NCBI RefSeq assembly: GCF_026914265.1
Contig: NC_069124.1
Coordinates: 54,393,888-54,457,887 of the forward strand
Direction of reading: 5' to 3'
Source: Mya arenaria
Taxonomy: Eukaryota > Mollusca > Bivalvia > Myida > Myidae
Length of the DNA: 64,000 bases
The notes under the pieces are model-generated. The model did no database searches and was not told where the DNA came from. It saw nothing but the letters and a program-made list of their open reading frames with translations. The translations under genes and the position numbers were made by a program. Below, one piece after another: positions 56,609-64,000 of the stretch (positions within the stretch are counted from its first letter, which is position 1; each line of letters begins with the position of its first letter).

Positions 56609-56922
56609 TTCTTCTTCATTTTCCTTATTTCTTTGCTTTAATAATCAAGCGATACATTGATCAAGAAAAATATAATAAGATCGAGTAAAATGTATGCGAC
56701 CAATGTGTCAAACCAGTCAGTGTATGTCTATTCGTGGATGTCGTCTGTCGATCTTCTTACAACATATTTAAAAATGCAATCAGGAGCTTGACGGAGCAAA
56801 AATCAGATTTAAATGTGAAGAAAAACGCTCGATTTTTCTTACTTATTGCATTATTAAAACCATAAATAAAATTAACACGTTAAAATATGTTTGTGAAGCT
56901 TGTTTTGTAATAAAATTATAAT

Positions 56923-56994
56923 GGGGATGTGGCTCAGTGGTAGAGCGTTCGCTTTGCATGTAAAAGGCCCCGGGTTCAATCCCCGGCATCTCCA
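56923..56994 (+). tRNA. tRNA-Ala (TGC), unit 3b
   Basis: GTAAAAG in the anticodon stem gives a C-A mismatch, and the T loop is TTCAATC. Anticodon TGC intact. Possibly weakened. Confidence 0.87.
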
Positions 56995-57064
56995 TATAAT
57001 TTCATTTAATTAACATTGATAACTTAACTTATATATTAACATCATCATATAACGGCCAAGTCGT

Positions 57065-57122
57065 TGGTTATCACGCTCGCTTCACACGCCAGAGGTCCTG
57101 GGTTCGAGCCCCAGCGGAACCA
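57065..57122 (+). pseudogene. tRNA-Val, 5'-deleted, unit 3
   Basis: Same deletion as the other copies, plus CGCCAGAG for CGCGAGAG in the anticodon stem. Confidence 0.93.
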
Positions 57123-57422
57123 CTCTTCTTCATTTTCCTTATCTCTTTGATTAACCAAGCGAGTCAGTGATTAAGAAAATTATAATCAGATCGAGTAAAA
57201 TGTTTGTAGTTAATATGTCAAACTAGTCAGTGTATGTTAACATTACGGTGCCTATCTTTTTACAACATATTTTGGAAAGTCCAATCCGAAGCGGGACGGG
57301 CAAAAATCAGACTTAACTGTGAAGAAAAACGCTCGACTTTTATTACTTATTGCATTATTAAAACCATATATAAAACTCGTTGAAAAATATTTTTGATGCT
57401 TGTTTTGGAATCAAAGTATATG

Positions 57423-57494
57423 GGGGATGTGGCTCAGTGGTAGAGCGTTCGCTTTGCATGTGAAAGGCCCCGGGTTCGATCCCCGGCATCTCCA
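57423..57494 (+). tRNA. tRNA-Ala (TGC), unit 4a
   Basis: Consensus copy. Confidence 0.97.
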
Positions 57495-57560
57495 TATAAT
57501 TTCATTTGATTAACATCGTTTGCTTTAATTATATATAAAAGCATAAAAGACCAAGTCATC

Positions 57561-57633
57561 GGTTCCGTAGTGTAGTGGTTATCACGCTCGCTTCACACGC
57601 GAGAGGTCCTGGGTTCGAGCCCCAGCGGAACCA
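57561..57633 (+). tRNA. tRNA-Val (CAC), unit 4
   Basis: Consensus copy with T-rich terminator. Confidence 0.97.
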
Positions 57634-57946
57634 TTCTTTTTCATTTTCCTTATTTCTTTGCTTTAATAATCAAGCGAGACAATGATCAAGAAAAATATAA
57701 TAAGATCGAGTAAAATGTATGCGACCAATGTGTCAAACCAGTCAGTGTACGTCTACTCGTGGATGTCGTCTGTCGATCTTCTTACAACATATTTAAAAAT
57801 GCAATCAGGAGCTTGACGGAGCAAAAATCAGATTTAAATGTGAAGAAAAACGCTCGACTTTTCTTACTTATCGCATTATTAAAACCATAAATAAAATTAA
57901 CACGTTAAAATATGTTTGTGATGCTTGTTTTGTAATAAAATTATAA

Positions 57947-58018
57947 GGGGATGTGGCTCAGTGGTAGAGCGTTCGCTTTGCATGTGAAAGGCCCCGGGTT
58001 CAATCCCCGTCATCTCCA
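57947..58018 (+). tRNA. tRNA-Ala (TGC), unit 4b
   Basis: Same T-arm variant as unit 1b (TTCAATCCCCGT), showing that units 1 and 4 share a recent history. Confidence 0.88.
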
Positions 58019-58088
58019 TATAATTTCATTTAATTAACATTGATAACTTAACTTATATATTAACATCATCATATAACGGCCAAGTCGT

Positions 58089-58146
58089 TGGTTATCACGC
58101 TCGCTTCACACGCGAGAGGTCCTGGGTTCGAGCCCCAGCGGAACCA
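58089..58146 (+). pseudogene. tRNA-Val, 5'-deleted, unit 4
   Basis: Same deletion endpoints as units 1-3. Confidence 0.93.
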
Positions 58147-58446
58147 CTCTTCTTCATTTTCCTTATCTCTTTGATTAACCAAGCGAGTCAGTGATTAAGA
58201 AAATTATAATCAGATCGAGTAAAATGTTTGTAGTTAATATGTCAAACTAGTCAGTGTATGTTAACATTACGGTGCCTATCTTTTTACAACATATTTTGGA
58301 AAGTCCAATCCGAAGCGGGACGGGCAAAAATCAGACTTAACTGTGAAGAAAAACGCTCGACTTTTATTACTTATTGCATTATTAAAACCATATATAAAAC
58401 TCGTTGAAAAATATTTTTGATGCTTGTTTTGGAATCAAAGTATATG

Positions 58447-58518
58447 GGGGATGTGGCTCAGTGGTAGAGCGTTCGCTTTGCATGTGAAAGGCCCCGGGTT
58501 CGATCCCCGGCATCTCCA
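58447..58518 (+). tRNA. tRNA-Ala (TGC), unit 5a
   Basis: Consensus copy. Confidence 0.97.
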
Positions 58519-58584
58519 TATAATTTCATTTGATTAACATCGTTTGCTTTAATTATATATAAAAGCATAAAAAACCAAGTCATC

Positions 58585-58657
58585 GGTTCCGTAGTGTAGT
58601 GGTTATCACGCTCGCTTCACACGCGAGAGGTCCTGGGTTCGAGCCCCAGCGGAACCA
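58585..58657 (+). tRNA. tRNA-Val (CAC), unit 5
   Basis: Consensus copy with T-rich terminator. Confidence 0.97.
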
Positions 58658-58971
58658 TTCTTTTTCATTTTCCTTATTTCTTTGCTTTAATAATCAAGCG
58701 AGACAATGATCAAGAAAAATATAATAAGATCAAGTAAAATGTATGCAGCCAATGTGTCAAACCAGTCAGTGTATGTCTATTCGTGGATGTCGTCTGTCGA
58801 TCTTCTTACAACATATTTAAAAATGCAATCAGGAGCTTGACGGAGCAAAAATCAGATTTTAATGTGAAGAAAAACGCTCGACTTTTCTTACTTATCGCAT
58901 TATTAAAACCATAAATAAAATTAACTCGTTAAAATATGTTTGTGATGCTTGTTTTGTTATAAAATTATAAA

Positions 58972-59043
58972 GGGGATGTGGCTCAGTGGTAGAGCGTTCG
59001 CTTTGCATGTGAAAGGCCCCGGGTTCGATCCCCGGCATCTCCA
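58972..59043 (+). tRNA. tRNA-Ala (TGC), unit 5b
   Basis: Consensus copy, with the T loop TTCGATC that most b-type copies have lost. Confidence 0.97.
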
Positions 59044-59114
59044 TATAATTTTATTTAATTAACATTGTTTGCTTAACTTATATATTAACTTCATCCGATA
59101 AGGGCCAAGTCATC

Positions 59115-59178
59115 GGTTCCGTAGTATAGTGGTCGCTTCACACGCGGGAGGTCCTGGGTTCGAGCCCCAGCGGAATTA
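59115..59178 (+). pseudogene. tRNA-Val with internal deletion
   Basis: Keeps the 5' end (GGTTCCGTAGTATAGTGGT) but lacks 9 nt across the D-stem end and anticodon stem, and ends GGAATTA, breaking the acceptor stem. Its deletion differs from that of units 1-4, so it marks an older or independent event at the array edge. Confidence 0.9.
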
Positions 59179-59579
59179 TTCTTCTTCATTTTACTTATGT
59201 TTTACCTAATCAAGCGATTAGCGATTGAGGGATTTAGAATATTATCAAAAATAAATTAAATTGTTTCAGGTGAATGTTTTAAACCAATAACTTTGCGTTT
59301 TTAGGGTACCGATTTTTAACAATTTATTTATAAATTCCTTTCCGAAAGGGAGTGCTCTGAAGTGCTGATTGAGTAGTAAGCCATAAGACTGTTATACAAA
59401 ACTGATATCGGACCCGTGACTGGTTTGTGGGTCACTCGCATAATTATATGTATCAAGAAGATCAGGTTTATCTGTTAAAAAGCGCTCTGCATATGTCACG
59501 TACCGCAATATTAAAACCATATGTGAAATTAACACGTTTAAGTTTATTTGAAAATTTGGTATCGCTAGTAAAGTATTTG

Positions 59580-59651
59580 CGGGATGTGGCTCAGTGATAA
59601 AGCGTTCGCTTTGCATGTGAAAGGCCCCAGGTTCGATCCCCGGCATGTCCA
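59580..59651 (+). pseudogene. Diverged tRNA-Ala (TGC)
   Basis: Starts C in place of G, has GTGATAAAG in the D loop, CAGG in the T stem and CATGTCC at the 3' end. Anticodon TGC remains. Several stem mismatches suggest a pseudogene. Confidence 0.7.
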
Positions 59652-59720
59652 TGTGATTTTATATGATTAGCACCGCTTGCCTTATAACTATGAATAGCTT
59701 AAACATGTTAAGACCATGTC

Positions 59721-59793
59721 GGTTCCGTAGTGTAGTTGTTATCACGCTCGCTTCACACGCGAGAGGTCCTGGGTTCGAGCCCCAGCGGAACCA
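59721..59793 (+). tRNA. tRNA-Val (CAC), array edge
   Basis: One change (TAGTTGTT for TAGTGGTT) in the D loop/A box. All stems intact, so probably functional or nearly so. Followed by TTTATTTTTT. Confidence 0.88.
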
Positions 59794-60012
59794 AGTTTAT
59801 TTTTTACTAAAGTTTTTGTCCTTATCTAGCGATCGACTAGACAGTGGTTACGAATGTTACAAGAGATCGAGTAATTGTTTGCGGTCTTTTCACAACACAT
59901 TTACAGATTGAGTAGTAGAATATTACGTGACATCAGAATCACGGCATATTTGTGGTAATATGGAGATTTAATGTCTAAGTTAATGGCCAAATAAAGCAAA
60001 CATTCAATTAAA
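59794..60012. other. Diverged array spacer
   Basis: Spacer words (GAGTA-TTGTTTGCGGTC, CTTTTCACAACACATTTA) are still recognisable before similarity is lost. Confidence 0.6.
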
Positions 60013-60068
60013 ATGGGGACTGAATCCGGGGCCGTTCACAAGCAAAGCAAACGCTCTACCACTGATAA
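60013..60068 (-). pseudogene. tRNA-Ala remnant, minus strand
   Basis: Minus-strand CAGTGGTAGAGCGTTTGCTT, then GTGAACGGCCCCGG and ATTCAGTCCCC. The 5' acceptor strand is lost and the T loop is damaged. Confidence 0.7.
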
Positions 60069-60508
60069 GAAAGGACGACAGAGCGTTCTTCCATATATTA
60101 TTAATCAACTATTACGTATTTGACGAGATACAGAGACAATTGCGGTACCAATACCAGACAATTGAAGACAATATATGCCAGAACTCGCTCAATATCGACC
60201 AAACTCGGCCAATATCCAGTTTGCTTGGCTAAAAAAACTCGCCTAATATAAGATTTGAGAAATGGGCCACTTTCATTAGCTGTCGAAACTCGCCTAATAT
60301 GAGAAATATGCCGGAAATTATTTTTAAAGGTAGCCATTTTGCTTTTCGTTTTCCGACTGTTTTGAAAAAAAATGTGCTTCGTATAAACTCATTCGGGATA
60401 CTTGAACCTATTGAATGATTGAACCACCTTGTACGGTTTGATATTGCAGTTGTATTTTACCCGTTTGTGGATTTTACGACTATTACGATTTTGTACACCG
60501 ACAAAATG

Positions 60509-60580
60509 GACGACGAAGGGATCGAACCCGGGGCCTTTCACATTACAAAGCGAACGCTCTTCCACTGAGCCACATTCCCT
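60509..60580 (-). pseudogene. tRNA-Ala-like, minus strand
   Basis: Minus-strand GGGAATGTGGCTCAGTGGAA opens it; A and B boxes are good but the anticodon loop is enlarged (TTTGTAATG) and the 3' acceptor strand does not pair. Pseudogene or SINE-like copy. Confidence 0.7.
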
Positions 60581-60960
60581 TTTACTTTGTTTACAAAACA
60601 AGCATCATGAAAATACTTCAACGAGTTAATTGCAATAATTGGTTTGTATATTGAGATTCGTGAGAGAAGTCGAGTGTTTCTCTTGACGGTGAATCCTGAA
60701 TTTGTTCATACATATAATGATGCAAGTGATCCACAAATAAGTCATGAATTTGATGGTCAGTTTATTGAACATCTTTATTAAATAAACTTCTTGACTATGC
60801 GATTCCGAGCTTTCTGCTCCGCCCTGCTTCGGATTAGGACTTTGTGAAATTGTTGTAAAAATATCGACACCCTTAAATATACATACAGTGACTGGCTTGA
60901 CATATTAACTGCAAACATTTTACTCGAGCTTATTATAGTTTTCTTAATCGCTGAAAGCGT
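60509..60960 (-). repeat. Diverged inverted half-unit of the tRNA array
   Basis: Read on the minus strand, the sequence from 60960 down to 60509 carries the array spacer words in order (CTCGAGTAAAATGTTTGCAG, GTCA..CCAGTCA.TGTATGT, TCCTAATCCGAAGCAGGGCG, TCTCACGAATC region) and ends with a tRNA-Ala-like gene. So the array has an older inverted neighbour. Confidence 0.75.
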
Positions 60961-61822
60961 CTGATCATAATATCCCGTATATAATTCACTCCTGGTGTAT
61001 GCCTTCTTTTTCGCTTGTACGCTATACTACGATATACGGCAGAGACTGTAGGACCATTTTGTTTAGTTCATTATAGATTTTATCCAAGCGCACATCACTG
61101 TTCAAGAAGAACGTGCCTTGAAACATCGACTCTGTTTTGGAAAAAAAACACGAAAAACACAAACCAAACCTTAAATAGTCTTGGAATAGTGGGCATGTAT
61201 CCGTCGAGACCGCATGTTTACTCACAGAAAGAGACGTCATGCAGGTCATCAGAAAGGCGTCCTATCGTAATATTCTATTCGTTATATTCCTGACTATTTT
61301 ATCATTCCTGTTTATGTTTAGGTTTTAATTTGATTTAAATTTACCGCTTTCTGTCAAATTTTCAAGTATGGAATGGCTTGTTGTTGCGCAGATAAATATG
61401 TTACTTACTTTTGTGTATTAGGTCAAGGGAGGCTTCTCCAGCGAAACGAGGTCAGAGGGTGCAGAATTCACTTTATTAGGCAAAATAAGAAGAAAATGTT
61501 TTACAACTCAGCAAAATAACAAATTGCTAATACGTTAACAATTATCAAATGTCACAGCGCAAAAATAACAAACACAAACGGTACTTATTTTACGAGTTTA
61601 CACTTATCGTCTTTATCTAGATACGTAACGCGGCCATTTTAACAAAGTGAATGTTCGTGGGATTTTTTGACGATAATTATATGCAGAATTGAGGTAAGTT
61701 CGTGAGTCAATCGCGATTAATATCGAGGACGCGATTTCGCTTTCTTCTTTGTATTGGCGAGCTACTCGTGTTTATGATAATGTTACACTTTATGAACTCC
61801 GAATTGGCAAACAACTAGTTGT
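60961..61822. other. Intergenic, nothing recognised
   Basis: No gene or repeat supported. Confidence 0.4.
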
Positions 61823-62290
61823 CTAGGTAGATTGGAAGATCGGTGTTCTCTGCTTCGTGCTTGTCCTCGTGTTTCTCTGAAGAGCCATGTTCCTGAATAT
61901 TTGCATGCTTCTGGTGGAGTGATTAAAATTAGGTAATTTTATGAATCTAAAACTTGAAAAATGGGGCGGTTTTCTTGGTGTGTGTTCTTTCAGATTGTGT
62001 TGGAGCACTGGCCAGAGACGGGGAAATGGTGCATTTCAGAAGGTTATGCTGATGGAAGGAATGGATTGGATTATAGCTGAGACTTGCAGTCGATGTCTCC
62101 GAGATTATTTGAATATCGGATATTGAATGAAGTCGAATCGCCGGGACGCTGGAGACAAAGAGTGATTTGAGTTTGTGTTTATCTCTTATATCTTTGAGTG
62201 ATTCCAGGGAAGTTTCCTTATATAGATTGTTGAGGAACACCAGCAATGTCTCATTGTTTACAGACTGCCGTTCAATATTTTTGACATAAC
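61823..62290 (-). other. Possible coding remnant, unrecognised
   Basis: Two overlapping minus-strand open frames (99 and 61 codons) in locally less AT-rich DNA. The first contains LVFLNNLYKETSLESLKDIR and KSLFVSSVPAIRLHSISDI, which look protein-like; the second reads KEHTPRKPPHFSSF. I recognise no family. It could be a decayed gene or mobile-element remnant. Confidence 0.25.
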
Positions 62291-62884
62291 TTCTTCTTCC
62301 TTGACGTTCTATAGAACATTGATTCTTCTGTTCAGCATTAATTCAACAAAACCACGACTAGATCTTTACTTCATTATTTTAACAGGTTTAAGTTTCATAG
62401 TACTCTATATCAAATTCTCAATGATATACAGTCCGCACCCTCATTAACCTTTATACGATTATCCTCAATCATCACCCCTTATCTATTACACTGTAGAAGA
62501 CTCACTTTACGTGTACCCCTCTATATAACGCTGAGTTTCTTAAGTATCTAATACAGTTACCATGGTTTTTCCAAAACAATTAACCATTCAAATAAAACAT
62601 AAACTTCGTGACGAAAGCTTCTCTTGTCTCTGTTATTTTTTATCATTTTAGTGCATCGCGAGTAACATACATATTACTGGGCTAAAATATAATGCTGTGT
62701 TTCTTGTTTTTATTGCAAATGCGCATAGCCTTATAAAAGGAAAGATATTTGAACACAAAACAAATGTTTATAGAGAAGAATTGTTTTATACTATGTAAAA
62801 TCCGGGTTTAACTTTCCAGCTATATTGTATGTAATTAGCAGTGCATACTTATATATAAAATCATTAAAATGAAATGAAAAAGAC
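62291..62884. other. Intergenic, nothing recognised
   Basis: AT-rich with no supported feature. Confidence 0.4.
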
Positions 62885-63141
62885 AAAATTAAAAGCTTGA
62901 AACAACATTTGTTTTCCTTTTATTTAATTATCTGTTAAAGTACATAATGAAGTCTAATTAAAGATGAAAATGACCAATAATACGACCAACGCACAGTATA
63001 CGCCATGAACGATACATGTATACACGATCTTGTCTTTCCCGAAAACAAATTCAATTTTTCCGAGTAATCGAGTACCCGAGTACTCGATCTAAAGATTGTC
63101 CGAGTATTCGAGTACCAATTTTACTACTCGTTGCCATCCCC
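62885..63141 (-). mobile_element. TIR element, hAT-like (tentative), truncated copy 2
   Basis: Inverted relative to 20849-21466: shares AACAACATTTGTTTTC, CGACCAACGCAC.GTATACGCCAT and the CTCGAGTACTCGG region, and ends TACTCGTTGCCATCCCC. The other terminus is missing. Confidence 0.75.
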
Positions 63142-63390
63142 ATTTTATAGTGAATTATGTTCGTTGCCTCTCCATACGGGAAATAGCATAGAAAAGTATA
63201 AAAGTTTTAACATTACGAAGTACTTTGTTTGCATATTATGGATTTGTGCAATATATAATTTATTGTTTTCAAAATATGCTGTATTCAACTTATACTTTAA
63301 TTGCCATACAATTGTATAGTTTTTTTGAACTAATATATAAGAATAATATAATGATTTAGGTACATGTAGATCTCTTTTTCAATGTGTATT
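63142..63390. other. Intergenic, nothing recognised
   Basis: No supported feature. Confidence 0.4.
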
Positions 63391-63453
63391 GTATTATTAT
63401 TATTATTTGTATTATTATTATTATAATTATTATTATTTTTGTTGTTGTTGTTG

Positions 63454-63524
<71 letters not shown>
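63391..63524. repeat. ATT/GTT trinucleotide microsatellite
   Basis: About 134 bp of (ATT)n interrupted by a short (GTT)n block at about 63440-63457. Gives false poly-Asn and poly-Ile open frames. Confidence 0.98.
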
Positions 63525-64000
63525 GTACACAAAAGCCTTCTTTGATGTAAGATTTGACTATTTCTCCGTTTAATAGAAAACACTTGAAGAGACATATAGT
63601 TATGAATTTGCCCCTCACTTTTTCAACTCTTTTGGTACCTATATCGAGTTCAAACGAGTACAAGATAATCTTAGGACAACATTTAAATTAGCATGGAAAC
63701 CTGAATCGACGTGAAATGACTACGACTTTACATGTGAAAGTGCAAGGCATTTAGCTGTTTCCCACTGTATTTGTTCAAGAAAGTAGTTACGTTGGTAAAC
63801 TCACCAAATGTAAAGCGCCTTTATACAGTTCATGCTACATGAAAAGGTTCTTGTTAAAACAAAGCACTAGTTTTCAGTAAAATTGCCGAATGTAATTTTG
63901 CGCGTTGAAGTGACATGAAATAAATAAAAAGTGCAGTGAACCCTCAAAACACCCCCACATCCCCACACCAACCCCCATTTAACCAAATGACACTGTCGTC
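63525..64000. other. Intergenic, nothing recognised
   Basis: Ends with a C-rich patch (63940-63980). No gene supported. Confidence 0.4.

Larger units (their letters stand above)
54351..59578 (+). repeat. Tandem tRNA gene array, five units of about 1.02 kb
   Basis: tRNA-Ala genes of the first kind start at 54351, 55372, 56398, 57423 and 58447, so the period is 1021-1026 bp. Each unit holds Ala, Val (138 bp after the Ala start), a second Ala (about 520 bp on) and a 5'-deleted Val (142 bp further). The two halves of a unit are themselves related, sharing spacer words such as AAAACGCTCGACTTTT and CGATCTT.TTACAACATATTT, so the array grew from an older Ala-Val pair that was first doubled, then amplified. 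Confidence 0.95.

Noticed and set aside
54351-59793. Regular repeats considered as a CRISPR-like array
   Set aside because: The repeats are 72-73-nt tRNA cloverleafs with spacers of hundreds of bp in a eukaryotic context.
63330-63595. Poly-Asn and poly-Ile open frames
   Set aside because: Products of the ATT/GTT microsatellite.

Overview
The window is eukaryotic nuclear DNA: AT-rich, gene-poor, with spliced genes carrying GT-AG introns, abundant mobile-element debris and many tandem repeats. The gene content (a glycine-receptor/GluCl-like Cys-loop channel, a secreted PAN + F-type lectin protein, LINE and tRNA-SINE debris) suggests a marine or freshwater invertebrate, most likely a bivalve mollusc. 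That assignment is inference, not proof.

Layout. 0-4.6 kb: a hAT-type DNA element (8-bp target duplication) with a 5'-truncated LINE nested inside it (16-bp target duplication); the hAT sits in what may be a small zinc-ribbon exon. 5.3-26.7 kb, minus strand: one complete Cys-loop ligand-gated anion channel gene in 12 coding exons (500 codons, all phases consistent). Its M3-M4 loop contains an extra exon made by a tandem duplication that fused the start of the last exon to the tail of the M3 exon. Its introns hold a 43-bp satellite, a decayed copy of exon 8, a SINE and two TIR elements. 28-35 kb: a long foldback element, a lone tRNA-Val gene, a LINE fragment, a SINE and a TIR element. 35.3-41.4 kb, minus strand: an F-type lectin gene with a PAN/apple domain, flanked 3' by a 37/73-bp minisatellite field and carrying a 1.6-kb, 21-bp minisatellite in its first intron. 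45.2-46.7 kb: a 22-bp minisatellite and a 51-bp triplet repeat. 46.8-50.2 kb, minus strand: the 3' end of an unrecognised gene whose last intron holds a decayed LINE. 53.2-54.0 kb: a palindrome and a LINE fragment fused directly to a tRNA-Val 3' end. 54.35-59.8 kb: a tandem array of about 1.02-kb units, each bearing tRNA-Ala(TGC), tRNA-Val(CAC), a second tRNA-Ala(TGC) and a 5'-deleted tRNA-Val; a diverged inverted copy follows on the minus strand to 61 kb. 61-64 kb: mostly nothing recognisable, plus a TIR-element end and an ATT microsatellite.

The genes do not form a functional unit: the channel would mediate fast inhibitory signalling, the lectin extracellular fucose recognition, and the tRNA array supplies Ala/Val decoding capacity. 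The strongest unusual features are the chimeric duplicated exon in the channel and the tRNA array with its fixed pseudogene. Two host exons (lectin exon 3 and the unknown gene) each need a one-base shift to stay open, which points either to decay or to indel errors in a long-read assembly.
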